Of a DNA stretch of 64,000 nt, positions 34,208-43,479 are shown one piece after another. Both the position numbers and the translations under genes were made by a program. The DNA is from Cellulomonas fimi (GTDB taxonomy: Bacteria; Actinomycetota; Actinomycetes; Actinomycetales; Cellulomonadaceae). The notes under the pieces were generated by a model, which worked only from the letters and a program-made list of their open reading frames with translations, was not told the origin of the DNA and searched no databases. Position 1 is the first letter of the stretch. Each line of letters opens with the position of its first letter. The stretch is taken from NCBI RefSeq assembly GCF_012952065.1, contig NZ_JABCJJ010000004.1, forward strand, positions 123,668 to 187,667. Reading direction: 5' to 3'.

Positions 34208-35701
34208 TCAGTACGCGAACGACAGGGTGGGTTCAGGGTCGCCCGACGGTCCTTCGTCGTCGGTCGTGGTTGCGGGCGGCTGGACGCCCTCCACGACGTA
34301 GCGGCGCACGAGGAGGAACCAGATCACGCCGAGCACCCCGTAGAGCAGTGTGAACAGGATGAGGGAGGTCAGCACCGCGCCGGCGGGCACGACCGTCGAG
34401 ACCCCGTCCTGCGTGAGCAGGTACACCTGGTCCACCGGGTTGGCGGGGTTGGGGTAGACCACCCATGGCTGGCGGCCCATCTCGGTGAAGATCCACCCGA
34501 ACGACGAGGCCAGGAACGGCATGGGCAGCGCGGCCAGGCACAGCCGGGAGAACCAGGTGGAACCGGTGACCCGACCCTTGCGCAGCAACCACAGGCCGAC
34601 CGCCGCGAGGACGGCCGACCCGGCGCCGAGCCCGATCATCAGTCGGAAGCTCCAGTACGTGACCATGAGGTTCGGTCGGTAGTCCACGTCGGTGCCGAAC
34701 TGGTCGCCGTAACGCTCGGTGTACTCGGCCTGCAGGTCTTCGACCCCCGGCAGGTAGCTCTCCGGGCCGGTGAAGCTGCCCGTACCCAGGAAGGACGTGA
34801 CGCCGGGGATCTGGATCAGTTGCCTGACCCCCTCACAGCTGTTGGAGAGGTCGCCGATGGTGAGCAGCGAGAACGCGGCCGACTCCTCGCCCTCGCACAG
34901 GGCCTCGGCAGCCGACATCTTCATGGGCTGCTGCTCGTACATGAGCTTGCCCTGCAGGTCACCGGTCACGCCCACACCGATCCCGGCCAGCACCATCGTC
35001 ACCAGACCGACGTACGCACCCGGGCGCCAGATGGTGCGGGCCTCGTCGTCGCGACCACTCCGCACGGCCCGGACGATCCACCAGCCGCAGATCCCGGCGA
35101 CGAACGTCCCCGCGACCAAGAACGCCGAGGCGACCGTGTGGGAGTACGCCGCGATCAGGGTGTTGTTCGTCATGACCTCGACGAAGCCGCGAACCCCGTC
35201 GAGCTCGGCGCGACCGGTCTCGGGGTTGTACACCGCACCGACCGGATGCTGCATCCAGGAGTTCGCCGCGAGGATCCAGTACGCCGAGATGTTCGTGCCG
35301 ACGGCGACCAGCCAGATGCAGGCGGTGTGCAGCCACTTGGGCAGGCGACCCTCGCCGAAGATCCACAGACCGAGGAACGTCGACTCCAGGAAGAAGGCCG
35401 CCAGGGCCTCGATGGCCAGCGGTGCGCCGAAGACGTCCCCGACGAAACGCGAGTACTCGGACCAGTTCATCCCGAACTGGAACTCCTGCACGATCCCTGT
35501 TGCCACGCCGAGCGCGAAGTTGATCAGCAGGATCTTGCCGAAGAACTTCGTCAGCTTGCGCCACTTCTCGTTGCCGGTCCGCACCCAGGCGGTCTGCAGC
35601 AGCGCGACCAACGGAGCCAGGCCGATGGTCAGGGGGACGAGGATGAAGTGATAGACGGTGGTGAGGCCGAACTGCCACCGAGCGATGTCAAGCGTCTCCA
35701 C
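34208..35701 (-). CDS. cydA: Cytochrome bd ubiquinol/menaquinol oxidase subunit I
   Basis: 497 residues. GTG 35701 is chosen because it follows GAAGGGCGGAACG and gives the expected N-terminus (VETLDIARWQFGLTTVYHF); the frame is open 22 codons further. The axial His of haem b595 (His18), the His of b558 in IAAYSHTVAS, and the Q-loop GDLQGKLMYEQQPMKM are present. The short Q-loop is typical of actinobacteria. It reduces O2 to water using menaquinol and contains no copper, so it can replace the haem-copper oxidase during copper stress, sulfide exposure or low oxygen. It starts the operon cydABDC and is divergent from the ArsR-family gene. Confidence 0.96.
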   Translation of the reverse strand: METLDIARWQFGLTTVYHFILVPLTIGLAPLVALLQTAWVRTGNEKWRKLTKFFGKILLINFALGVATGIVQEFQFGMNWSEYSRFVGDVFGAPLAIEALAAFFLESTFLGLWIFGEGRLPKWLHTACIWLVAVGTNISAYWILAANSWMQHPVGAVYNPETGRAELDGVRGFVEVMTNNTLIAAYSHTVASAFLVAGTFVAGICGWWIVRAVRSGRDDEARTIWRPGAYVGLVTMVLAGIGVGVTGDLQGKLMYEQQPMKMSAAEALCEGEESAAFSLLTIGDLSNSCEGVRQLIQIPGVTSFLGTGSFTGPESYLPGVEDLQAEYTERYGDQFGTDVDYRPNLMVTYWSFRLMIGLGAGSAVLAAVGLWLLRKGRVTGSTWFSRLCLAALPMPFLASSFGWIFTEMGRQPWVVYPNPANPVDQVYLLTQDGVSTVVPAGAVLTSLILFTLLYGVLGVIWFLLVRRYVVEGVQPPATTTDDEGPSGDPEPTLSFAY

Positions 35702-35895
35702 CGTTCCGCCCTTCACGAGTTCGGGGTACGCGACGCCAACGTAGGCGCCGCGCGAGGCGGTCCCCAAACCGCGAGCGGTCGAACCGGTGTGATCTTCGAC
35801 GCACCGCCCGCGCCCGCGGCGGCCGAGGCCTGCTCCCGCTCGGCGGCAGCGATCCTCGCGGGGGAGTCACCTGCCGAGCCGCGGACGGGGTATCG

Positions 35896-35913
35896 TCTGC
35901 ATACCTAGACAGA
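35896..35913. promoter_or_regulatory. Candidate operator of the ArsR-family repressor
   Basis: TCTG and CAGA half-sites flank CATACCTAGA, 15 bases upstream of the arsR-type start, in the position expected for autoregulation. The intergenic region 35702-35927 also contains GTCGAA...TTCGAC (35778-35800), which might serve the divergent cydA promoter. Both are short and unproven. Confidence 0.3.
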
Positions 35914-35927
35914 TGTGGAGATGAACA

Positions 35928-36305
35928 ATGGGTGCTGTCACACCACTGGACGCCTGCGAGGTCGTCATGGTGCATCCGGACAAGGTCGCGCTGGCACGCG
36001 AGCACTCCCCGGACGCGGACCAGGCGGCGACTCTTGCGCAGCTGTTCAAGCTGCTCGGCGACCCCAAGCGCACCCGCATCCTGTACGCGCTGCTCGAGGC
36101 GGGCGAGCTGTGCGTGTGCGACCTGGCGGCGGCGGTCGAGGCGACCGAGACGGCGGTGTCCCAGGCGCTGCGACTGCTCCGGACGGCCGGCGTGGTCGAC
36201 AACCGACGAGCAGGGCGGATGGTGTACTACCGCCTGGCCGACGGACACGTCCGGATGCTGCTGGACCTGTCCCGTGAGCACACGCTGCACGAGGGAGGCC
36301 GTTGA
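35928..36305 (+). CDS. ArsR/SmtB-family metal-sensing repressor
   Basis: 125 residues with a winged helix-turn-helix (LFKLLGDPKRTRILYALL, then ETAVSQALRLLRTAGVV and a wing RRAGRMVYYRL). Two metal sites are visible: Cys62 and Cys64 in ELCVCDL (alpha-3 type) and Asp105, His107, His118 and His121 in the last helix (alpha-5 type). That combination is like CadC/CzrA and fits Zn, Cd or Pb sensing. ATG 35928 follows TGGAGATGAACA. The stop overlaps the start of the CDF exporter, its likely target. Confidence 0.92.
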   Translation: MGAVTPLDACEVVMVHPDKVALAREHSPDADQAATLAQLFKLLGDPKRTRILYALLEAGELCVCDLAAAVEATETAVSQALRLLRTAGVVDNRRAGRMVYYRLADGHVRMLLDLSREHTLHEGGR

Positions 36306-37216
36306 TGGGCGCCGGGCACGGTCATGGACCGGTCACCGAGCACGCCGGCGGTCGGTACCGCGCTCGGCTGGCCGCTGCGTTCGCGCTGACCGCGAGCTTC
36401 TTCACCGTCGAGCTCGTCGCCGGGCTGCTCTCGGGCTCGCTGGCCCTCGTCTCGGACGCGGGCCACATGGCCGCGGACGTCGTCGCGCTCGGAGCCGCCC
36501 TCTTCGCCACGCGCATCGCCACGCGACCGGACCGGTCCGGTCGCCGCACCTACGGCTCCTATCGCGCCGAGGTGTTCGCCTCCGGCCTGACGGTGCTGAT
36601 CATGCTCGGAGTCGGGACCTACGTCCTGGTGGCGGGCATCCGCCGAGTCGGGCAGGACGCCGAGGTGGCCTCCGGGACCATGCTGGTGGTGGGCGGGATC
36701 GGCCTCGCGATCAACGTGGCGTCGTTGCTCCTGCTGCGGGGCGGGTCGAAGGAGAGCCTCAACGTGCGTGGCGCGTACTTCGAGGTGATAGCCGACGCCG
36801 CGGGATCCGTGGGGGTGATGGTCGCGGGTGTCCTGATCATCGTGACAGGCCAGCCCGTCTGGGACGTCGTCGTGGCGGTGGCCATCGCCGTCTTCGTCGT
36901 CGTCCGCGCGGTCACCCTCGGGCGCCAGGTGCTCGCCGTCCTCGGCCAGCACGCGCCCGAGGGCATCGATCCGGAGGCCGTCGCCACCTCGCTGGGAGCG
37001 ATCCCCGGCGTCGCTCAGGTGCACGACCTGCACGTCTGGGCGCTCACGTCGGGCATGAACGTCGCGACCGCGCACCTCGTGGCCACCTCCCGGGGCGACG
37101 AGCCGGACGTCCTCGACGCGGCACGCGACGTCCTGGAGGAGCAGTTCGGGATCACCCACGCCACCTTGCAGGTCGAAGCCCCGAACCGTGACGGCTGTGC
37201 GGAGCTGACGTGGTGA
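36305..37216 (+). CDS. Cation diffusion facilitator exporter (CzcD/ZitB-like)
   Basis: 303 residues; ATG 36305 shares one base with the stop of the repressor gene. Six membrane segments are predicted. The first metal-site helix is SLALVSDAGHMAADVVALGA (Asp and His as in zinc exporters). The second is FEVIADAAGSVGVMVAGVLI, which provides the Asp but has no His before it. The C-terminal domain (GIDPEAVATSLGAIPGVAQV, HDLHVWALTSG) is the cytoplasmic metallochaperone-like fold. Expected to export Zn2+, Cd2+ or related ions by proton antiport, under control of the upstream repressor. Confidence 0.93.
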   Translation: MGAGHGHGPVTEHAGGRYRARLAAAFALTASFFTVELVAGLLSGSLALVSDAGHMAADVVALGAALFATRIATRPDRSGRRTYGSYRAEVFASGLTVLIMLGVGTYVLVAGIRRVGQDAEVASGTMLVVGGIGLAINVASLLLLRGGSKESLNVRGAYFEVIADAAGSVGVMVAGVLIIVTGQPVWDVVVAVAIAVFVVVRAVTLGRQVLAVLGQHAPEGIDPEAVATSLGAIPGVAQVHDLHVWALTSGMNVATAHLVATSRGDEPDVLDAARDVLEEQFGITHATLQVEAPNRDGCAELTW

Positions 37217-37306
37217 GCGGGCGCGCGCGGCCGGGCCGGCTTGCGCGCCCGGCGTCCATGGTTGCCGCGCCGGCGCCGCGGCACGGCATCAGGGCAGGTG
37301 CGCAGC

Positions 37307-37423
37307 ATGATGCCTGAGAAGAACCCCAACAAGCGCCCCCGATGGGCGTTCATGCTCTCCCTGCTGGCGTTCGCCGCGGTTGCCGCGGGCTACGCCGCCA
37401 TCATCCTGCGCGCTCTCCCCTAG
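37307..37423 (+). CDS. Small single-pass membrane protein (38 residues)
   Basis: MMPEKNPNKRPRWAFMLSLL, then a hydrophobic helix ending ILRALP. ATG 37307 follows GGGCAGGTGCGCAGC. It lies between the CDF exporter and mntH. Function unknown; such peptides may be accessory subunits, but it may also not be a gene. Confidence 0.4.
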   Translation: MMPEKNPNKRPRWAFMLSLLAFAAVAAGYAAIILRALP

Positions 37424-37522
37424 GACCGCTGAGGCGTGGCCGCGCCCAGCGCGGCACCGGGGCCCAAGTCGGTTGCGCGACAACCTCACCCCGTTGCCCG
37501 GTGACGTGCTGTACTTCTCAGG

Positions 37523-37546
37523 CAAAGTTCGGTCGTGCGAACTTTG
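37523..37546. promoter_or_regulatory. Perfect palindrome next to the mntH ribosome binding site
   Basis: CAAAGTTCG and CGAACTTTG are perfect 9-base arms around GTCGTG. The right arm ends at the GGAG of the ribosome binding site (37546-37549), and the ATG is at 37558. It could be an operator for a MntR/DtxR- or TetR-like regulator, or an mRNA hairpin near the ribosome binding site. The AT content is well above its surroundings. Confidence 0.6.
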
Positions 37547-37557
37547 GAGACGAGGCG

Positions 37558-38802
37558 ATGATGGCGTCCGGTTCAGCACCCGTCGTAGCCGTCCGACGGC
37601 GAACCGTGCTGCCCCTCCTGGGCCCGGCCTTCGTCGCGGCGATCGCGTACGTCGACCCCGGCAACGTGGCCGCGAACCTGACCGCGGGCGCCCGGTACGG
37701 CTTCCTGCTGGTGTGGGTGCTGGTGATGGCCAACGCCATGGCCGTGGTGGTGCAGTACCAGTCGGCGAAGCTGGGTCTGGTGACGGGGCGCACCCTCCCT
37801 GAGCTGATCGGTCAGCGGCTGCCGAGGACGAAGCGCCTGGCCTTCTGGGGCCAGGCGGAGGTGGTCGCGGCGGCGACCGACCTGGCCGAGGTCATCGGGG
37901 GAGCCATCGCGCTGAACCTGCTGTTCGGCACCCCGCTGCTGGCCGGTGGGCTGATCGTGGGCGTCGTGTCGATGCTGATCCTGGCGGTCCAGAACCACTA
38001 CGGTCAGTGGCGGTTCGAGTCCGTGGTCATCGGCCTGCTCGTGATCATCACCGTGGGGTTCGTGACCGGACTCGTCGTGAACCCGCCAGGCGCCGGAGAC
38101 GTGCTCTCCGGCCTGGTTCCCCGGTTCGCCGGGACCGACAGCGTCCTGCTCGCGACCAGCATGCTCGGTGCCACGGTGATGCCCCACGCCATCTACGTCC
38201 ATTCCGCGCTCGCGCGGGACCGGCACGGACCTGCCGTCGGACCCGACCAGCGTGGCCACCTGCTTCGTGCGACCCGGTGGGACGTGGTCGGGGCCCTCGG
38301 TGTGGCCGGGATGGTGAACATCGCGATGCTGCTGCTGGCGGCCTCCAGCCTGCGGGGAGTGCCGGGCACCGACACCATCGAGGGAGCCCATGCGGCCGTC
38401 GTCTCGACGCTCGGCCCCGCGATCGGGTTCGTCTTCGCGGTCGGCCTCCTGGCGTCCGGCCTCGCCTCCACCTCCGTGGGCTGCTACGCCGGCGCGACGA
38501 TCATGCAAGGGCTCATCCACCGTCAGATCCCGCTGCTGGTCCGGCGGCTGATCACGATGGTCCCCGCCCTGCTGATGCTCGCGCTCGGGGCCGACCCGAC
38601 CTGGGCCCTGGTCATCAGCCAGGTGGTGCTCAGCTTCGGCATCCCGTTCGCCCTGATCCCGTTGCTGCATCTGACCAGCGACCGGGAGCTCATGGGCGGC
38701 GCCGTCAACCGCCCGACGATGCGGTGGGTCATGCGCCTGATCGTGCTGATCATCACCGCCCTGAACGTGGGCCTGATCGGACTCACACTTGCGGGTGTGT
38801 GA
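37558..38802 (+). CDS. mntH: Nramp-family divalent metal transporter
   Basis: 414 residues with 11 membrane segments. The metal-site motif in helix 1 is present as AIAYVDPGNVAANLTAG (DPGN), and helix 6 has TSMLGATVMPHAIYVHSALA (MPH). These bind Mn2+/Fe2+, which enter with protons. The N-terminus starts MMASGSAPVVAV (ATG 37558 or 37561). Located after a CDF exporter but separated by 340 bases and its own palindrome, so it is probably regulated independently, as expected for an importer. Confidence 0.94.
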   Translation: MMASGSAPVVAVRRRTVLPLLGPAFVAAIAYVDPGNVAANLTAGARYGFLLVWVLVMANAMAVVVQYQSAKLGLVTGRTLPELIGQRLPRTKRLAFWGQAEVVAAATDLAEVIGGAIALNLLFGTPLLAGGLIVGVVSMLILAVQNHYGQWRFESVVIGLLVIITVGFVTGLVVNPPGAGDVLSGLVPRFAGTDSVLLATSMLGATVMPHAIYVHSALARDRHGPAVGPDQRGHLLRATRWDVVGALGVAGMVNIAMLLLAASSLRGVPGTDTIEGAHAAVVSTLGPAIGFVFAVGLLASGLASTSVGCYAGATIMQGLIHRQIPLLVRRLITMVPALLMLALGADPTWALVISQVVLSFGIPFALIPLLHLTSDRELMGGAVNRPTMRWVMRLIVLIITALNVGLIGLTLAGV

Positions 38803-38939
38803 CCCGTCGTCCGGCGTTGCGTCGGGGACGACCGGGCTGGATCCACGCCGGTTCCCTCGACGACGACGGCGAGCGATGGCAGGAGGGCGGCGCACCACCG
38901 TCTATCGTCATCGGCGTGGGCGATGGGGAGCTGGATTCC

Positions 38940-40205
38940 GTGACGCGCCTTGGTGATGGACGAGGTGCTCATCCCGGGGCGGGCGCGACGAGCACGGCCG
39001 TCCCGCCTGCTGCACCGCGGAGCAGGTTGCTGGCGGCGCACCGGCTCATGGGGGTGGACGTCGCTCGCGGCGTGGCCCTGATCGGGATGATGTCGGTGCA
39101 CGTCCTGCCGCCACTGGCCGCCGACGGATCCGTGAGCTGGGCATATCGCATCTCTGCAGGCCGCGCCTCGGCGCTCTTCGCTGTGCTGGCGGGGTTGTCA
39201 CTGATGCTGGCCTACCGGCCACGCTCCGGGGAGACGGTGGAGCCTGGTGTGCGTCGCGGAGTGATGGCTCGCGCCGGCTTCATTGCCGGCGTGGGCCTCA
39301 TCCTGGGCCTGTTCGGGTCGGGAGTGGCGGTGATCCTCGTCCACTACGCCGTGCTGTTCGCGGTGGGCACGCTGTTCATGAGGCTCGGCGCGCGCGCGCT
39401 TCTGGTCACGGGACTGGTATGGCTCGTCGTGAGCCCGGTCGCCGGCCAGCTCCTGCGGCCTCTCGTGCCACCTGGTCCCGGTCCGAGCCCATCCGTGATC
39501 TCCCTCTTCAATCCCCTCGAGCTCGTGACGACGGTCGTGCTCACCGGCTACTACCCCGTCCTGCAATGGACGGGATACCTGCTCATCGGGATGGGCCTCG
39601 GCCGTCTGCCGCTTCGTCGGCCCACGACCGGGTGGTGGTTGCTGGTCTCCGGGACAGTCCTCGCGGTCGTGGCGAAGGTGGTCTCGGCCGTACTGCTCGG
39701 GCCGGCCGGGGGTCTGCAACGGCTCGCCGCGGAGCCGTCTCCGGTCGCCGGCCGTGACCTTTCCACGCTGCTGCAGGCAGGCCTGTACGGCACGACGCCG
39801 ACGACGTCGTGGTGGTGGTTGGCCGTGTCTGCACCACACGCGGGCACGCCGCCAGACCTGTTGCACACGGCTGGAACGGCGGTCGCGCTGGTCGGTGCCT
39901 GCCTGCTCGTGGTGTCGGCACTACGCGCGCGATGGAGGGCAGTGGTCCTCCCCGTCGCCGCCGCCGGGTCGATGACCCTCACCCTGTACACGCTGCACGT
40001 CGTCGTGCTGGCGGCGGTCAACGGCGCGGCTCGGTCGTCCGCGGACGACTCACCGGCCGTGCTGTTGACGTTCAACGTCGTCCTGGCACTCGCTGTGGCG
40101 ACCGCCTGGCAGGTGACCGGTCGGCGTGGCCCTCTCGAGGACATGGCCAACGACGTGAGCACGACGGCTCGACGTCGCGCGCATGTCGACCGCGGGGCCG
40201 CCTGA
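38940..40205 (+). CDS. Polytopic membrane protein, DUF1624/DUF418-like acyltransferase-type
   Basis: 421 residues with about ten membrane segments. HRLMGVDVARGVALIGMMSV at residues 33-52 is the conserved opening of heparan-alpha-glucosaminide N-acetyltransferase-like (YeiB-type) proteins. The C-terminal half is a DUF418-like region (AAGSMTLTLYTLHVVVLAAV). GTG 38940 follows GGGGAGCTGG. The role may be acetylation of a cell-envelope sugar or amine, but the substrate is unknown. It lies 137 bases after mntH with no clear functional link. Confidence 0.8.
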   Translation: MTRLGDGRGAHPGAGATSTAVPPAAPRSRLLAAHRLMGVDVARGVALIGMMSVHVLPPLAADGSVSWAYRISAGRASALFAVLAGLSLMLAYRPRSGETVEPGVRRGVMARAGFIAGVGLILGLFGSGVAVILVHYAVLFAVGTLFMRLGARALLVTGLVWLVVSPVAGQLLRPLVPPGPGPSPSVISLFNPLELVTTVVLTGYYPVLQWTGYLLIGMGLGRLPLRRPTTGWWLLVSGTVLAVVAKVVSAVLLGPAGGLQRLAAEPSPVAGRDLSTLLQAGLYGTTPTTSWWWLAVSAPHAGTPPDLLHTAGTAVALVGACLLVVSALRARWRAVVLPVAAAGSMTLTLYTLHVVVLAAVNGAARSSADDSPAVLLTFNVVLALAVATAWQVTGRRGPLEDMANDVSTTARRRAHVDRGAA

Positions 40206-40314
40206 CGCGTGCGTGTCCGGGTCGGTCGAGTGACAGTCGAGTGGTTGGCGAGCGCCGCCCAGGCGTTGTGGCGACCGCAGGAGGGGGCTCCCCGGTCGCC
40301 GTGGGACGGGCTCG

Positions 40315-41670
40315 TCAGGTCGACAGCCTGCGGACCAGGGGCGTCTTGCCCAGGAGCGTCCTCGGGATCCGGTCCACGCGCTCCACGGAGAGCAGAGCCG
40401 GGTCGGCACCTGCTTCGTGAAGCGCGCGGGCGATCCGTTGCTGCACGCGCGCGGTGGGGGAGTCGGCGCCTCGCGCGACCAGGATGACGCGCAGGCCGTC
40501 GGACTCCTGGTTGACCTGCCACTGCACCACGTCGGCGTCGTCGAGGGCCGCGCTGAAAGTGTGGGGATGGATCGCCACAGGGCCGTGCGGGCCGGAAAGC
40601 GTCAGGATGTCCTCCTCACGGTGTCGACCCGTTCCAGGACGCCGAACGGACGACCGCAGGGGCAGCGTGAGCTGCTCAGCGTGACCCGGTCGGACAGCTC
40701 GTAGCGGATGAGCGGGAGGGTTCTCGAGAAGAGGACCGTCACCAGGAGACGGGATCCGGGGCTGCCGGCCGGGACCGGGTCGCCGGCGTGGTCGACCGGT
40801 TCCACGATGACCAGGTCGTCGTACAGGTGCCGCGTGCCCGACGTGCAGGGGGACGCTATGCCTGCGGTCTCGGTGGATGCGTACACGTCGAAGGGTCGGG
40901 TTCGCCACGCGCCGGCCATCTCCTGTGCGGCGCGGTCGGTGAGGACCTCGGACGCAGAAATGACAGCACGGGGTGCGATGTGCAGACGCCCCTGGCGCTG
41001 TGCGATGGCCAGTGGTCGCAGCGCCGACGCGTACCCGACGAGCACGTCGGGGCGGAACGAGTTGAGAGACGCGATGGTCTCCGCCAGGTCGCTTCGTGCG
41101 TCGAGTCGCAGCGTGGGGACCATGCGCGAGCTGAGCGAGGCGCCCACCACGGCGCTCTGGTGGGTCGGGACCGTGGAGCTGACGACGGCCGTTCGTACAG
41201 GGTGCCGTGGGCCGGCGCGCACACCGGCCCAGACCAGGGCACGCGAGTAGGACGCGAGCACGGTGGCCCACTCGGATCGGTTCCAGACGAACACGCCACG
41301 GCGTCCCGTGGTCCCGGCGGTGGCGGCCGCCCGCCAGCGTCCCCGGAACGGTTGACCGGGGTCACCACCGGTCTCGGCGAGGTGCCGCGGGTGACGCTCG
41401 ACGTCCGCCAGGCTCAGGCCCCGCGCGGTGAGGACGGTGTCGAAGTGCGACATGAGCTGATCCTTTGGTCACCACCGGGAGCTCCGACAACGGCGCCCCA
41501 TTCAAGGCCCGGTGCTGCCGCGCATAGAAGGGCGAGCGTGCGGAGGCGAAGTGCCGTAGCCGTTCGAGCGCGGCTGCCTGCTGCGTCAGGAGCTCTGCGC
41601 GGGTCCAGTGGTCGTGTCGCGTGAGGACCGCACGCTCCGCCAGGACCCGTGCCAGCAGCTGCATGTCCAT
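40315..41670 (-). pseudogene. PaaK-like phenylacetate-CoA ligase family gene with two frameshifts
   Basis: Three consecutive frames make one coherent AMP-forming ligase of about 450 residues. ATG 41670 (after GGGAGGTCACC) gives MDMQLLARVLAERAV to SELPVVTK. Near 41460 an extra base shifts the frame to DQLMSHFDTVLT and onward through RAAATAGTTGRRGVFVWNR (phosphate-binding loop), SASEVLTDRAAQEM, DVYASTETAGI and LERVDTV. Near 40625 a missing base shifts it to REEDILTLSG and the C-terminal domain ending RTLLGKTPLVRRLST. Every conserved block is in order, so inactivation is recent or the two indels are sequencing errors. Members activate aryl or other acids as CoA thioesters. Confidence 0.8.
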
Positions 41671-41835
41671 GGTGACCTCCCGACACCCCAGGATGGTTGT
41701 CGGCGATCAAGGGAGTCCGTCGGCTGCGTCACCGTTCGATGAAGCCCGCGCGATCTGAGCAGCAGCTCGAGCCCGAGACCACGGGGGATCTGATCTCCAG
41801 GTGGGCTGCGCCCCTGTGACCGTGGCCGAGATCGG

Positions 41836-43239
41836 TCACAGCCCGAGCAGGGGGCGCGGGTTCACGGTGCTTCCGTTCACGTAGACCTCGAAGTGCAGGT
41901 GGCAGGCAGCGGAGATCCCCGTGTTCCCGGAGTACCCGATCAGCTGTCCCTGGGAGACCTTCTGGCCGGCCCGGACCGCGACGCTGGTCATGTGGTTCGA
42001 GCTCGACATGAGCGAGTTCCCGTCCACGGTGCCGTAATCGATCATGACCTGGTTGCCGAAGCCGTTTCGCCATTCGGCCCACCGCACCGTCCCGTCCCGT
42101 GGTGCGTACAGCGGCGTTCCGCAGTAGGCGCGCAGATCGATCCCGGCGTGCAGGCGCACGTAGCCGAGGATCGGGTGCAGGCGCATCCCGTACTCGGACG
42201 TGACGTAGATGGGATTGGTCGCCGTCGGGTTGCCGAACAGCGACCCCGTGACCTTGCCCGACGGCGGTTGAACCGGGGGGGGCGGCTTCTGCCCCGCTGC
42301 GGCGGCCGCTGCTGCGGCAGCGGCACGTGCCGCTTCGGCGGCGGCACGCTCGGCTGCGATGATGCCGGCCAGCTCGGCGGCGATCGCGTTGCGGTTGGCC
42401 TCGACCTGGGCCTGCTCGGCCTCCGCCTGCGCCTTCATGCCGGTGATGACCTGCTGCCGTGCGGACTGCTCGACGATCAGCTGCTCGATCTCGGCCTGGC
42501 GGGCGGCGGCTTCAGCTTGTGCGGCATCGGCTTCCACGACTTTCGCGTCGGCTTCCACCTTCAAGGCCGCGACCTTCTCCTTGACCGCGGTCAGGCGAGC
42601 TTGGCTGTTGCGGTTTGCCGCGTCGAGCTGTTCGAGCTCTCCCAGCGCGCGGGTCTGGGTTCGCAGCGCGGTCGACACCATGCCGTACTCGTCGACGAAC
42701 TCCTCGGCGCTGCCCGCGTCCATGACCATGCTCAGGCCCGTGGCGGCTGTCTGGCCCTTGTACGCCTGTCGGGCCAGCTGGCCGATCACTGTGCGCAGGT
42801 CGTCGCCGCGGGCCTCGTCAGTGGCGATCGTCTCGGTGATGCCCTGCTCCTGTGCCCTCGCATCCTCCAGCCGCGCCGCGATGAGAGCTGCCTCCCGGCG
42901 GGATCGCTCGAGCGTCTCTTGAGCCGCAGCCAGCTCGGCCTGCGCGGCCGGTAGCCGCGATTGCGTCTCCTGGAGCGCGAGGACGGCTGCGGCGAGCTCG
43001 GCACTCAGGTCCTCGACGGACTCCTCGAGCTCCGCCGCTCGCCGCTCCTGCTCAGCCGCCCGGCGCTGGGCGTCGCGACGCTGATCGTCGTAGCCGTCGC
43101 CCACGGCAGGCGCCGCCACTCCGAGCAGCCCGACCAGCACCCCGACGCACAGGAACCCTACCCAGCGGCCACGATGGAGCCGCGGAGCACTCGAGAGCCG
43201 ACGGTCCGGCCGGTGTCCGCGGCGGTGAAAGAAGGTCAC
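41836..43239 (-). CDS. Secreted coiled-coil M23 peptidoglycan peptidase, paralogue 2
   Basis: 467 residues with the same plan as the protein at 24352: signal peptide (VGFLCVGVLVGLLGVAAPAV), coiled coil from YDDQRRDAQRRAAEQERRA to about 310, an Ala-rich stretch, a Pro linker (QKPPPPVQPP) and a LytM domain with LHAGIDL and CHLHFEVY. GTG 43239 is chosen because TACGGAGCTTGACT precedes it. Large segments match paralogue 1 almost exactly (SEYGMRLHPILGYVRLHAG), while the signal peptides differ. Probably cleaves or regulates cleavage of peptide cross-links at the septum or pole. Confidence 0.9.
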   Translation of the reverse strand: MTFFHRRGHRPDRRLSSAPRLHRGRWVGFLCVGVLVGLLGVAAPAVGDGYDDQRRDAQRRAAEQERRAAELEESVEDLSAELAAAVLALQETQSRLPAAQAELAAAQETLERSRREAALIAARLEDARAQEQGITETIATDEARGDDLRTVIGQLARQAYKGQTAATGLSMVMDAGSAEEFVDEYGMVSTALRTQTRALGELEQLDAANRNSQARLTAVKEKVAALKVEADAKVVEADAAQAEAAARQAEIEQLIVEQSARQQVITGMKAQAEAEQAQVEANRNAIAAELAGIIAAERAAAEAARAAAAAAAAAAGQKPPPPVQPPSGKVTGSLFGNPTATNPIYVTSEYGMRLHPILGYVRLHAGIDLRAYCGTPLYAPRDGTVRWAEWRNGFGNQVMIDYGTVDGNSLMSSSNHMTSVAVRAGQKVSQGQLIGYSGNTGISAACHLHFEVYVNGSTVNPRPLLGL

Positions 43240-43286
43240 AGTCAAGCTCCGTAACTCCAGCGAAGAGAGGTGCGCGTCACACAGAC

Positions 43287-43315
43287 GTTAGAGCCACTCG
43301 CGTTGAAATGATGCA
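43287..43315 (-). promoter_or_regulatory. Shared promoter-like element upstream of M23 paralogue 2
   Basis: On the minus strand TGCATCATTTCAACG is followed 12 bases later by CTAACGTCT, matching the element at 25831-25857 in sequence and internal spacing. It lies 48 bases before GTG 43239. Confidence 0.35.
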
Positions 43316-43479
43316 CCTGGCGCGCCCTGTCACCGTCATTCGCCAGACCCGCGCCCGGGAGCGCGCAGGAGAAACTCCGACAATTCACGCCAGATCGCCG
43401 GGATCGTCTTCGACGACTGCTTCGGACGCTCGATCTCGACGCGCTGACGCGAGCCGACGCGGACCGGCACAATGGCGGG

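Noticed and set aside
35778..35800. GTCGAA...TTCGAC as a firm regulator site for cydA
   Set aside because: Six-base arms with an 11-base spacer are likely by chance in GC-rich DNA, and no known regulator consensus matches.
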